Made by a program: the position numbers and the translations under genes. Of a stretch of DNA of 64,000 nucleotides, positions 10,083-22,100 are shown piece after piece; the first letter of the stretch is position 1, and each line of letters opens with the position of its first letter. The stretch lies in assembly GCA_011032825.1 (NCBI GenBank), contig JAADJZ010000008.1, positions 1,302,001 through 1,366,000 of the forward strand. The letters run 5' to 3'. The notes beneath the pieces are model-generated. The model saw only the letters and a list, made by a program, of their open reading frames with translations. It did not search any database and had not been told where the DNA came from. This stretch comes from Massariosphaeria phaeospora. Lineage: Eukaryota; Ascomycota; Dothideomycetes; Pleosporales.

Positions 10083-12152
10083 ATGGTGTTTCCAAACATC
10101 TTTCATGTCGGTTTGCTCGCTACCTTAGCCACCGCGTCACCGTACGCCGCGATAAAGCGACAAACTACTCAACTGCATGAGAGCTACGACTTCATCATCG
10201 CCGGCGGAGGCACCGCAGGCCTTACAGTAGCCGACCGCCTAAGCGAGACCTTCCCCGAGAGTAATGCTCAGCATCTACGCGCACATGTCCATCTTGCTAT
10301 GACTAATCTACTGCAGAAACCGTCCTCGTCGTCGAGTACGGCGACATCGCCTATGCACCTGGTGTATTCGACCCGCCCGACACCGTCTGGGGCGGGGCTT
10401 CTACCGCGCCCCGACCCGGAATATTCAGCTTCCAGTCGCTGCCAAACAGTGAAGTGAAGAACAGGACGGCTGTAGTCCTTGCGGGGCAGACTGTCGGCGG
10501 AAGTAGCGCCGTCAATGGCATGTTTTTCGACCGCGGATCGCGGTTCGACTATGATGCGTGGGCGCGGGCGGGCAGTCCGGAGTTCGATGCCAGTGAGCAT
10601 AAGTGGGACTGGCAGGGCTTGTTTCCGTACTTCAGGAAGGTGAGTCTGTCTACGATGTAGATAACCTGGAATCTGATGACCTTGCGAAGAGCGTGACCTT
10701 CACAGAACCACATCCCGACATCGTCGAGAAGTACGGGTATAGCTGGGATACATCGGCATTTGGTGGCTCCACGCCCATTCACTCGAGCTTTCCGCCCTTT
10801 CAATGGGCGGATCACTTCGTCGCGAGACAGGCCTGGGAAGAGATGGGCGTCCGCGTGGCTGACGAATGTGCGGGTGGCGACAAAGAAGGCGTCTGTTGGG
10901 TGCCCCTATCACAACACCCCGTAACTGCAAGACGATCCCACGCTGGACTGGGCCACTACGCTTCGGTTGCTACTCGACCGAACTACCACCTCCTCGTTCA
11001 GCATCAAGTGACCAGAGTCGTCTACCCGAAAGACGTTTCGTCGGGACCGCCGCTGGTGGAGCTCCGGTCCTTGACCAACGCCACTGTGTCCAATATCACT
11101 GCCAAAGCCGAAGTCATTCTCGCCGCAGGCACCTTCCACACGCCCACCATCCTGCAAAGAAGCGGCATCGGACCAGCACCATTCCTCGCAGAAGTCGGCA
11201 TCCCCCTCGTCCTCGACCTCCCCGGCGTGGGTGCCAACCTGCACGATCATTCCGGCCCGACGTTTTCGTGGAACTACACCAAACCAGGCAACTTCTCGCC
11301 CATGCCCTCCGACATGCTGGATGTCACTTTCGCTGCGGACGCGGCAGCGCAGTTCAACGACACGCCTGCGCGCGGACCGTACACGTTAGCCATGGCCAAC
11401 AGCGCCATGTACGTCTCGCTGCCGAACCTCACTACCTCGCACACAACCATCACCAACAAGATCCGCGCCATGGCGACCGACGGCTCCGCATCCTCGTACC
11501 TGCCCGCCGCCTACCTCTCCGACCCCACCCTCCTCGCCGGCTACGCCCGCCAGCTCTCCATCCTCTCCGCCTTCCTCTCCAACCCGCAAGCGCCCAGCCT
11601 CGAAGTCCCCTTCGCAACCGGCACCTCCTCCCGCGCCTTCCTGCTACACCCCCTCAGCCGCGGCACCGTGCGCCTCAACCACACCTCCCCCCTATCACAG
11701 CCCACGCTCGACTACCGCAGCGCGTCGAACCCCGTCGACTTCGACCTGCACGTCGCGCACCTGCGGTTCCTGCGCGAGATGCTCGCCACCCCGACGATGC
11801 GGCGGTACGGCGCCGAGGAAACGGGGCCGGGGGCACATGTGCAGAGCGACGAGGCGCTGCGCGAGTACGTTAAAGATACGCTGACGTTCTCGTTCATGCA
11901 TCCGTGTTGTACGGCGGCGATGCTGCCGCGGGGACTGGGAGGGGTGGTGGGCCCGGACTTGAGGGTGCATGGCGCGGGGGGGCTGCGCGTGGTGGATGTT
12001 AGTGTGCTGCCGTTTTTGGTGAGCGCTCATACGAGTGCGACGGCGTATGCCGTGGGGGAGAAGGTGAGTGTTGCGGGAGTGAGATGCTGGTGTGTGGGGG
12101 TACTGATGTTGTTTAGGCTGCAGATATTATTATTGGGAGCTGGCGAGCATGA
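10083..12152 (+). CDS. Secreted GMC-family FAD oxidoreductase
   Basis: Four-exon model: 10083-10260, 10317-10639, 10690-12063 and 12117-12152 (introns 56, 50 and 53 bp, all in frame), about 636 residues. A hydrophobic N-terminus (VGLLATLATASPYA) suggests secretion. The FAD-binding Rossmann motif YDFIIAGGGTAGLTVADRL follows, then TVLVVEYGD, the GMC signature around GQTVGGSSAVNGMFFDRGS, and a second GMC signature near GTFHTPTILQRSGIGP. The C-terminus carries the expected catalytic-region histidines in SFMHPCCTAAMLP and LVSAHTSATAYAVGEKAADIIIGSW. The usual HPxGTAAM reads HPCCTAAM here. Family members oxidise alcohols, sugars or aryl alcohols with FAD; the substrate cannot be told. It converges on a CDH-type cytochrome gene 290 bp downstream. 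Confidence 0.92.
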
Positions 12153-12442
12153 TGGTGGCGACGGGCCCAAGGAATCATTCAGTATGGCTGGTTTCGTACA
12201 GTCGACCTGCTGTGGCAGCTGAGGGTCTCAATATTCTGTGTCGGGGCAGTGAAGATGGTAGCAGGTAAAAGTGAAGCCGCTGAATACAGATGAAATCGCT
12301 GAAAATACATGTTCGGAACTTTCGAAGCCTACAATAGACACGGTCTTTGATCATCGAACCGACCGAGCCGCAACGTTCTATAACGCGCTGCCAACGCCCG
12401 TTACATTTCCAATCTTCCAGACTCTCCTTCAAAGACCTCCCT

Positions 12443-13166
12443 CTAACGACTGAAAGCGCTCGCAACCTTCGGCGCCGCATACGCCTTCCAAGTCGCAAAC
12501 TTGTCGCTCTTCGCCTTGCTCAGGTCAAAAGCCGCAATGCCCTGCGCAGTATGCTGCCTAACACCAGCCGCGGGATCAGTCTTCTGGGCCGGCGCATTCG
12601 CGTTCCACGCGAAGCCAATACCAGCCGCAGTATCACTAGCCTTGAAGGTCGTGCCGTCGCTCTGTATGCACTTGGAGCAGAGGAACGTGTAGGTCCAGTG
12701 CGTGGCATTGACGTAAGTGCCGTTGGCGATAGGGAGCTGCGCGAAGGTGCCGGCTGCGACGGGGGGCGGGCTGTAGTTGCTATATAGACAGACACCTGTC
12801 AGCTATGTTGTTTGCAGTTTATTCCATAGTTCTGGGAAAGTTCAGTCTTGATTAGGGAGGTACGTACGCGACCTTCCGGAAACTGCTAACGGCAGCTTGC
12901 GCGTTCGGCCAGGCGACGATCAACAGCTTGTTGGTCATGCCGCCGCCCAGACTGACGCCGCTCCATCCCGTGCCCTTGCCGCCGATGGTGGCGATGAAGT
13001 CGGTGTTGCTGGTGTCGTTGGCGGGCAGCGCGAGGCCGAAGAAGAAGCCGCTGGATTGCTGGAGCGTGTTGAACGTGATGCCGGATTTCGGGTCAGTGTA
13101 CGGGGCGGGCGTTTGTGCGGCTGCGAGCGATGCAAGAGCGCCGGTGAGGACAGTAGAGAACTTCAT
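12443..13166 (-). CDS. Secreted CDH-type cytochrome domain protein
   Basis: Two exons on the minus strand, 12868-13166 and 12443-12779, with an 88-bp intron (in frame), about 211 residues. A signal peptide (MKFSTVLTGALASLAAA) is followed by a single domain resembling the b-type haem cytochrome of cellobiose dehydrogenase (CAZy AA8): YTDPKSGITFNT, FFFGLALPANDTS, GWSGVSLGGGMTNKLLIVAWP. The Met in GGGMTN and the His in NATHWTYTF are candidate haem ligands by analogy with CDH. There is no flavin domain and no carbohydrate-binding module, so this is a stand-alone electron-transfer protein. The convergent neighbour is a secreted GMC oxidoreductase, the fold that forms the other half of CDH. Functional partnership is inference. 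Confidence 0.85.
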
Positions 13167-14606
13167 CGTGGCTGGAAGAAGAAAAAGGATTCGAGGTGCT
13201 ATGTTCGATCAAGAGAGAGGCGTCCTTCTTCGCCTCCGTGCTTCCCATACTCTTCTTATAGCGCCCGAATCTCTCACCCGATCGACCCCAGGCCTATCTA
13301 TTCAATTCCTCTCCTCCCCCCGTGTGTCGCATCCCAACAATCATCTATCCGTTTCAACCTCATCTCCATGCCGTGCGAAAGCCAACCCGTCTCAAGCTCG
13401 CAACTGGTTTCGATACCTCGACGTAATTGCGCGTAGATGATAATCCGAATTGCGTCGCCGCGGATTGGCGGACTGGGTGCGGCTCCCCAGGCTCGCAATA
13501 TGCGTTGTGGGAGCGCAGGTTGAGGGGTCTTGCAGATTGTATATGAGGTCTGCAGCTGGGTAATCTGGGTTTCAGGCAGAGCTCTGTGTCAACGACTGGT
13601 CTAGGCGTAGTTTTTGGCCGGCTTTTATTGTTTGCGTGTAATAATGGTACTCTTTAAAATATAGCGCTGAACTGTTTGTTGAATTCTTGTTCAATCGTTG
13701 TCTTAAGGCCTGGGATCGTGCCCATATGTGGCTAGTATATCCTGACGTTATCATATCTTCCAAAATCGAATCGGCAGCAACAAACGCCTAAAAAGACATC
13801 TCCAAGCTAAGCTGCAGTTAATCGAGAAGCGTAGAATCGCAAAACGATTCTCGCAGCTCCGTGTGTACGTACGCACTGACACAAGGAGCGCCGTTCAAGG
13901 ACACGGAGGCTTCTATAACTCTATCCGCACTGTCGCACACTTACTTACATCGCAAACCTGATGTACTTGGGCTGGGTGTAGTTTCGTGATAAAAAAACAA
14001 AGATTCAGGATATGATGCGGTGCGGTGCGGAGATTTTTGGTTTGTGGCTTATGACTAAGCTGTGGCGGTGCACCAGCTCGCGCACGCGCCACATTCACTT
14101 TCACCTTCCATTCCATTCCTTCCCCAACCTCACAACACCACAAACAGTCCACCCCCATGCTATTATTAACCTAACACAAACTGCACGCAAACACAAACGC
14201 GCCGCGAAACCATTTTCCGAAGCCAGCCGGCCGGCACGGGAAATCACGCAGTGTAACCCGAGTAGAAGCGGAGACGGAGCACGAGCGAGCCCCTAGAAGC
14301 AAGGAACGCGGCCGACGGGCACAATATGCATGTTGACTTCGCGATGAAGCGCCGTGTAGATGAATGGCAAGTAATAAATCGATTCGACTCTAGCCGCTAG
14401 AGAAGAGACGCAGCTTCAGCACGCGCGCGTTATATACGACTTGACCTTTCTTCCGAGCTTCTACAACGCACCCTCTTTCCTATCCCATTCCATCGTATCC
14501 CGTGCAGTACCTTACCCGTCCCTTCATCCCATCACAGTAAGAAAACCCCCTCTCTATGGACCCCAAAATCTCAATCTAAACACGCACTCCCCTATCTACC
14601 TACTAC
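13167..14606. other. Intergenic region, 1.4 kb
   Basis: Non-coding between two minus-strand genes: upstream region of the cytochrome gene and the 3' side of the HMG-box gene. Short frames are present but none is credible. A tgcggtgcggtgcggag micro-repeat lies near 14016-14032. No RNA gene was recognised. Confidence 0.5.
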
Positions 14607-16750
14607 CTACGACGACCCCTTCCTCCCCGCCACACCCATACCCACACCCACGCCCCTCACCCACTCCCCAACCTCGAACCCCACCCTCCTCAACGCGCTC
14701 TCCTCGAACCTCCCGCCCCTCTCCCGCATCACCGTCAAGCACCTCACGCCATCGTCCAGCTCGACCAGCTTCGCGCTTCCCAGCCCGTCCTGGGCGTCGA
14801 AGCTCTTGACGTACAGCGTCAGGTCCGGGCCGACGGTGCCGCGCCACAGCGTCGCGATCCACTGCCAGTGGTCGGTGGGGCTGTAGGCGTCTTGGATGGG
14901 GATGCGCGACGTGTAGGCGTCGGAGGCGCGGAGCTGGTATGTGGGGAGGATGATGACGGGTTTGGTGGAGAGGTCGGGCGAGGGCGAGGATGGTGCCTGT
15001 GTCTTTGGCTTTGTGGGCTGGTCGGAGGAGTCGGTGGTAGTGGAGGTGGTGGAGTCCGACGGCGCGGGAACGAAGGGCGTGGTGATGTACTTGATCATGT
15101 CGTCGCTCTTACTGTGCCACTTCTGGATCAAGCCCAGATAATCTTCAAACGAGACGTCTTTAGCGTCGTCCTTGGGCGCCTTGGGCGGCTCGAAGACCCG
15201 GGGGTGGCACTCCTTGTCTTTGGCGAGGAAGTCGTGGAGCCAGGCAGCGAGTTCCTGAATGGCAGGCGTGTCGTCGCCCTCGATAGCGATGATAGCGCCG
15301 CGGACCTGCATAGCGGGACTCGTGGGGCCAGGCGGTTTCAGCGGCGGCGTGATGCGCCCGAGCACTTTGATCTTGACGTGGTACGGCACGCTCATGACCA
15401 TGGCCTCGACGCTGCGGCTCTGGTCGTGCGGGTTGGGCACGAGCAGGCTGAGGTCCACGGATCCCCGGCGCATGTCGCGGGGGGTTCGAGGCGGCGGCAT
15501 AGTGGCACTGTTCGGCGGAGACTGGCGGACCTGGATCGGGGGCAGCGATTCGCGCCGAGCCTGCGTGTAATAGGGGCCATCTGTCCGCCGCCCGTTGTTT
15601 GGATTTGCTGGGTAGTTGACCCGACGCCTTTTCAGGTCGGGCGTCATCGGGCTGTACATTGTTGCGTCTTCGCGGGCAGACGACGGCACTTGGAGCTGGC
15701 TGAGGCTTGAGGGACCGGGCCCGTGGCGCCGAGCGGGCGAGTCCAGGCTGAGGTTGCTCATCATAGGTAGGTAACGAGTTGTAGGCGTGAGGCCTTCGGA
15801 CACGTTCGGCAGCGGCAAAGTCGGCGTGCCCGCTGAGCTCGGAAAAGGGCTGGTGGGTGTCTTGATGCTACGACCACCGCACCGAGAGCAACGATACTTG
15901 TCGATAGTCGTGTGTTGAACTGCAGGATCCAATGGCTTTAGTGTACGACGCGGCTGGTAACGGTAATCGGGATACTGCTCGTGATGCCGGGCTTTTTCTT
16001 CCTATACCCAGTTAGGCGTAAGCAGGGCAATGAATGGAGGGAACATACCTGCGCGAGATCTTGCCACACCTTCTTTTGCTCCTCGCTTTCAGCTTGCCAC
16101 TGTTCGCCGATGATCTTGGAGATGTCGGGGTTTGCGAGGCCAGGGTTGCGAGCGACGATCGTGTGCTGGTGGTGCTGGCGATAAAGAATAAACGCTACAA
16201 AGAATCAGCACTGATGTGTGCCGGCCGCAAACAAAGACGCCATTCTTTGTTCTGGCGATACCGGCCGTTCTGGTATGTCGACATCGGGGACAAAGAAACG
16301 CTCAGACTTACCATTTCTCGGGCGGGGTATCTTAGGCTCGGATTGGCAGAGACAGACATGGCCGAAATCACCAGAGCCCACTGATGAAGCACTCGGTGGT
16401 GCCATGGGGTCCATGGGACTATTCTCCTCGACTGGTCCGCCGCCATTGACTTCGTTTTCGAAGGACAATACTTGTTTTCGCAAAGCGCGCGGCGGAGAGG
16501 ACGTGGGCGATGGCTCCTCCTTGGTGCGGTGGACGGGACTTGATGTAGACCCAGTCTGGCCGTCATGGAGCCTGCTGTTTTTACGCAGATTTCGAACAGA
16601 GTTGGCGTCCTCGTTAGACGAGCGAGATGGGTCGTCGTCAATCTGCATGTTCGATCTGACGTACCTCCTGGGGATGTTGATAAAGGTCGCAACGGGAAGA
16701 GGTGGTGAAGGAGGCCGAAGAATCGGCGGCAGTACGCGATTTGCCAACAT
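14607..16750 (-). CDS. HMG-box transcription factor
   Basis: Three exons on the minus strand: 16312-16750, 16049-16194 and 14607-16001 (introns 117 and 47 bp, all in frame), about 659 residues. The HMG box (about residues 140-210) spans all three exons: IPRPRNAFILYRQHHQ, NPGLANPDISKIIGEQW, EEQKKVWQDLAQEEKARHH, EQYPDYRYQPRR. It is the sequence-specific MATA/SOX class, which binds and bends DNA in the nucleus. Directly after it comes DKYRCSRCGGRSIKTPTSPF, a conserved extension with a CxxC pair. The rest is Ser/Pro-rich with a conserved C-terminal block (SPTDHWQWIATLWRG). The layout recalls the Ste11/FMF-1 group of fungal mating regulators, but orthology needs a tree. The neighbours give no mating-locus context. 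Confidence 0.88.
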
Positions 16751-17407
16751 TTTGGAGGAACCTGATGGCCGGTGGGGTAGTCTAGTCGATTTCTTTGAGG
16801 GTTGAATTCATTGTACCGTGGATAGGATGAGTGGTACGTGGGACGACCCGCACGTAGACTACTTCTTTGTGATTATTATGAGTAAGCCCCCCCAGTTTCA
16901 TCGCGCTTTGATGGATACCCGCACGCGATCCAGTAATTTGATTGTCCCAGACTGATGCGGCGGATCCATGGATACTCGCTAGCGATTCTTTGTTCTTGCA
17001 TTACCCAAAACGGCTAAGACAGCTACTGAGACATTCCAGCACAGTTATGCAAGGAGGCGACAATGCCACGACTCCCCACAAAGACCACAAACAAGCTGTG
17101 ATCGTTCTCGGGGAGCACGATGACTCTGTCTGCGGTTGGAGTGCCACCTCCTTTTGTGCAGCGGAGTGCGCGACGGCTTCCGCGACGGCTTCCATACGGA
17201 TAGGAGTATGGTCAAGTGTCAGACACGACTTCAGTACATCTTATTAATATGTAGGAGAGTTTTCTAGTTAAAACTTGTCCCGGCCTCTCGTTCGTCCTGC
17301 TCGTCGATATCGGGATGCTGCATTACTCGTCTACGGGCGTCGACATCGATAGTGGAGTCTCCGCGCAACAGGCGAGCGGATTCTTGTCCGATTAGCTAGT
17401 GGGCTAA
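16751..17407. other. Intergenic region
   Basis: 657 bp upstream of the HMG-box gene and downstream of the next minus-strand gene. A 101-codon plus-strand frame (16942-17247) overlaps an antisense frame and has no recognisable features, so I treat it as chance. Nothing else seen. Confidence 0.5.
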
Positions 17408-18369
17408 TCAGCTAGGATGTTGCTGTTCCTGCTGTCTGGCTAGGGTGAGACGAAGCGTTTCTATGGCTAGTCGACCTACTAGAACAGGCCGAAAGCACTC
17501 CTCGACGTCGGGTGCTCGCAGGTCGCTTCCGTCGGCATCCGACTTCAGTATTAAACAGGGTTGTTCGACTTCATTGAATGTGATGCCTGTTTGCCAGCTC
17601 CAGATTCGCCAGAAATGCGTTTGAAATACGCAGAATCTTTCAGACTTGAGCCACGGGCCAATTACGTCGAGCTCGCCTGAGTCATAACTTAAGACAAGGT
17701 ACCTAGTACGTCTCCAAGAGATTAACTGGTGTTGGTCCTGTGTGTAATCCGTGTTGTTTGCTGCTTTCCTCTTCAGGAAGCGCAGCAAGGTAGTTGGATC
17801 CACAGGCCTGGTAATGACTTTGACGGCCCGCCAGCATGCGCGACCAGAATGCCGGAACTGCCCCTCAATACTAGAGTCGATCGCCCACACCGCCTTCACC
17901 ATCTCTGTCAGAGAATATTAGGAAAGGTCTCAGAGACTAGAAAGACGGTCAAGATGGTCCGCTCTACCCTGCATTTACCGTATTGAAGTCGAACACAGCG
18001 AGTGTCACGCTTGCTTTCCCACTCGTCGCATTGGCAATGACATCGACATCTACTACCGATCGAATAACCCTGCTATCCGGGTTAGGAGCGGGCAGAGTTA
18101 TCGATAGATCAACAGAAGCGCTATTAAGAATCAGGAGGCGTCACACACACGGCAAGTCGTAGACTCACTTCTTGCATGACGCCTCTGCCCATGAATCGGG
18201 ATCCTTGTCTCGGATGGCAGACTGCAGTGGTGGAGAAACTCGATACGTGCCAGCATCGGACCAATCCCGCGGTCTCCATCCAAGACAACTTCCAATGCGC
18301 GCTGCCAATCCACGCTGTTTGCTTCCGGTATTGCATGTATGGGGCTGGCCGCGCCCAGCTGGAGTATGC
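17408..18369 (-). CDS. Unrecognised multi-exon gene, 5' end unresolved
   Basis: At least three exons on the minus strand join in frame: one ending at 18169 (its 5' limit lies before an in-frame stop near 18370), 17979-18120, and 17408-17902, with GT-AG introns of 48 and 76 bp. The product reads through SWAEASCKNASVDLSITLPA, then VIANATSGKASVTLAVFDFN, then WAIDSSIEGQFRHSGRACWR. No family is recognised; the middle part alternates like a beta-sandwich. Upstream of the first clear exon a different frame encodes a hydrophobic stretch (AFVAAVIVLSHSILQL) that could be a signal peptide in a separate first exon, but I could not find a start codon and junction that join it. The gene may be secreted, or broken at its 5' end. 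Confidence 0.4.
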
Positions 18370-19168
18370 TATGAGAAAGGACGATTACCGCTGCAACGAA
18401 TGCATAGGATCTTCCAAGAGATTGATATAGCCTGTTATGTGATGCTGATCGGCAGCGCTCCGTGACCTAGACACTTAGAAGTTACGGTACGCTTAATACC
18501 TTAGGCAAGAACGAACACGACGCGTGGCAATCTAAAGAAAAAGAACAAGATTGTTTGCAGAGGCGTGAAGAGTGAGACAGGAGGGGAGAGACAAGTTTGT
18601 GAAGCCGCATGACGTACTATACCACTACCTAGGCATAAAAGCAAAATCCCGGGCTGCGGGTACCAGTCCGGACGGTTTCAATGACGGCAACGTGCGCAAA
18701 GTAGTCAAAAGTCGCGTGCGCAGTCATGTCGGCTGTGGCACCTACAGTAGAATTTTGAGTGGTCCTCTTTTAGAAGAACATGTTTCTATTGCGTAGAACC
18801 GGGCGGCTCATCATCAGCTGAGTTGTGTGATCCCTACGGCCGACGTTAAGCAGCAGCTGTAATGACCGCCGTGAGAGAGACATCTGCCAAGTTATTGCAG
18901 TGAAGAAGATGAATCCAGAAGCTCGATCGTGCAGGTAAAGTGCCGAGTGCCGATCAGCGCACAAACGTCAGCCTACAAAAGCTGAACGTATTTCCTTCTT
19001 CCTTGGCCCTGCATCGGCCTACTACCTCGCTGGGGCAGTACAGACAGAATGAAAAGCCCAAGTCCACTACATCCGGGAGTCAAACGCCTCGAATATCGAC
19101 TAATCGAAACCAAACCTATTATATACAGTGAGCACTGAGGTATGAGTGAGACCTTGAGAATCGTCATC
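18370..19168. other. Intergenic region
   Basis: About 800 bp between the unrecognised gene and the SNF2 gene, both on the minus strand. No open frame or RNA gene is convincing. It may include the 5' exon or promoter of the unresolved gene and the 3' untranslated region of the SNF2 gene. Confidence 0.4.
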
Positions 19169-22100
19169 TCATCCAAAAAGTGAACCTCTAGAAGCCCCGC
19201 CGAGACCACTACTAGGCGGTGAGATAAGAGCCGTGCCCTGATGTTGAGCCTTGGGCGGTACCGGGGGCGGTAGGATTGGAATCTGCGATTCAAGTAATGT
19301 CCCTGCTGGAGAGCCCGTGACACTCGCATCTTCAACAGTCGTGCCGTTCTTTGCCGCCTTCTTCGCCGTGCGCGGCTTCTTTGGGGCTTTCTCTGAACTA
19401 CTAGCGTCGACAATTCCATACCTGTGATAGTTGTGGCGATTAGGACGACCAAAAACTTGCTGGGGCGTCTTCAGTGCTGCAAACTGTGCAAGACCCTTCG
19501 CTTCCTCGGGCTCTATAGGTAGAACTTTGGCGTTTTGGATGATGCTGACAATGCCTGCGTCGTCTTCAAGCTCCTTCGCTTCGATGTGCTGGTTTCGCGA
19601 CATCTTTTTTGCATGCTTGAAAATGGCTTCCTCCATAGTGCCTTCCAATACGAGCGTTTCGACCAAAACCTCTCTGGTTTGACCGATGCGGTGCGCTCGT
19701 TTGATAGCCTGCGCTTCAATTCCTGGTCGGTTAATTGGGTTTACGATGAGCACGACGCTCGCTACATTGAGATTGAGTCCCAGAGCACCGCAAGCAACAT
19801 CGATCAGTAAAACACGGATATCAGGATCCTCGTTAAACAACGTAACGTACTCAGACCTCTTTGTGTTTTCTAGAGTCCTGGCATATATGCGATGGTCGAT
19901 ATAGAGCATCTCAAGGCACTGTGCGATGTAAAATGCCGCATTGTCGCCGTCGTAGAAGATGATGATCTTCTCCTCAACATAGTGCTTGATGACCTTGTCG
20001 ACCAGGTAACTCAGCTTTGCAGATGTAGTACCAACGACACGAGTGTGCTGTAACGGAGAGCCCTGGGGTAGCTCTGCCATCTCGTCGTCCAAGGTAATTT
20101 TCCGCTTCTTAGATCGACTGATGGACGCTACTGACGCAGGAGCGAGGTCAGACAAGTCCACAGGCTCTACGGTTGATGCTGATTTCGAGTTGGCTGGGTT
20201 TGACTTTTGCGGAGATGCTTGTGTGTTCATGGCTGGTGCCCGACGGCTGGTTAGAGGCTGACCGCTCACGCACGAGGAAGGCACCCCGGTCTTGTTGGAT
20301 CGTACATCGACAGAAGAAGCCTTCTCTGTGGTCTCTTTCGTGGCCGTTTCCGCAGTTTCTATCGCTTCGACTTTCGCTCGCGCCGCTTGACCCACCAAAG
20401 CCAGATCTTGAGTCGGGTCCTCGGTGCGAAGTCTGCTGTCAACATGGCCTTGCCCTTCTAACAACTGGGTGACGCCTACCATGGACGGCTTGGTTGGATA
20501 TGTGAATGAGAAAATCTCTTCCGTCTCCTTAGGCCAGTCCTCCACGGCCATACCAACTTCATGAGCTTTGCTGAGCGCCTTCCACGCGTCCGATGCCATG
20601 AGCTGTGCAACGGCACTACTACTCTCCAATAGCGAACTCGCATCATCTAGTGAGCAACTCTTATCTTCTTTACCAAGATATTTGGCGCTAGTTTCAAGAG
20701 TGCTCGCGATATCCTCAAGACTAAACCCAGTCCATGTAAAGTTGGACTGGCGTAAATTTCTTATCAGGCTGTGACGAGCCTTGACACTGTTCTTGTGAAA
20801 CAGATAATCGGTATCCTGTCGCTCACTAGTGATTGCGTTTGCCCTGAGGACCTGGATGAACAGATTTGCCGTCATTTTATCAAACCAGCAAGGCTTGAGG
20901 TAGACGACACGGTGCTTCATGGGAGGCAGTGTAATGTCCTTGTCGACATCCTCTGGCCGAGTCTTAACCACTAGGCCCCCCAATGTCCGCAGAAAGCAGG
21001 TTGAGAATCCCGAATATGTCTTTCGATGCTGGTTTTCGTGGCGGAAAATGTATTCATCCCAGTCTAACCGGCCCTCGGCGGTCGAGTCGCTCCAAGGACG
21101 CACCATGAGGAAGTTTGACGCTAAAGATCCCAGGGCTTTTGCAGCTTTCGTTTCCTCGTCGTCTAGCCTGAATGGTTTTCGCTGTTCCATCGCCAGGTCG
21201 CGCAGGGCCAGACTGTCAGTTCCATCTTCATCGAGAGTAGATAAATCAACCTCTACACCTACCAGATTTTTGGCAGGTGTTCCCGAGACCACCCATCGTC
21301 GCTCAGCTTGGAGGTCTTTGGCAACGAGTACAGCATTGGAACCTGCAGAAGAGAAACTGTGCCCCTCGTCAATGATTATTCGTAACCAATGGAGACTCTT
21401 CAAAGGCGATTGATAAACGGTGCTTCCTTCCCGGCACGTGCAATCGCGGACTCTCGAAGCTCCGATATACGGACACTTGCAGCTTGGAGGTGGCCCAGCA
21501 AACGACCGGCGGCCACGCTCATCAGAGCCATCTACTATCTCCTGTTCGAAGCGGTTACGGGTGAACAAGAGGACGTCATACTTCATAAGCTCTCTCGCTG
21601 ATGGTAGTTCGCTTGTGAACTCCGTTTCTGGATCCACCGGCGTTGCCTTGGTTTTTGCGTTTCGCTTTGGCGTCGAATCAACTACAAGAATCTTGAGGCT
21701 TCCTTGGACCACATGTTTCTGTATTTCTAAACGCCACTGTTGGAGCAGATTGCGCGGAACAACAACTATTGTTCCAGAGCACATAACAAGCCGTCGTGGA
21801 GGAGTGATCTTTGTGGCTCTGTTCATCCGAGGGAGTTCCGGTGGTATATCATAATGTGTAACGTTTCGTTCCAGGGATTTTTTGAGTGTTCTTAGATCGA
21901 TGTTATCAAACTTCTCGAAACGCTCTAATTGTACCTTAGCGGGAATCGAATAGCGATTCATAATACTAGCCGTCATATCAGCCAACGAGCCGACACGGTG
22001 GCGGATTACTGGAGACGGCAGAAAGGCCCCCGGAATTCGTGGCAGATGACCGCGGGTTGCCAGAATCACTGCTAAACAAATGATTGTTTTCCCGAGACCC

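Noticed and set aside
10866..11873. 335-codon Arg/Pro/His-rich open frame on the plus strand
   Set aside because: It is a shifted-frame shadow of the GMC oxidoreductase third exon; composition follows from the GC-rich codons of the real gene.
14868..15710. 280-codon plus-strand frame
   Set aside because: Antisense to the HMG-box gene, Val/Gly-rich and without family resemblance.
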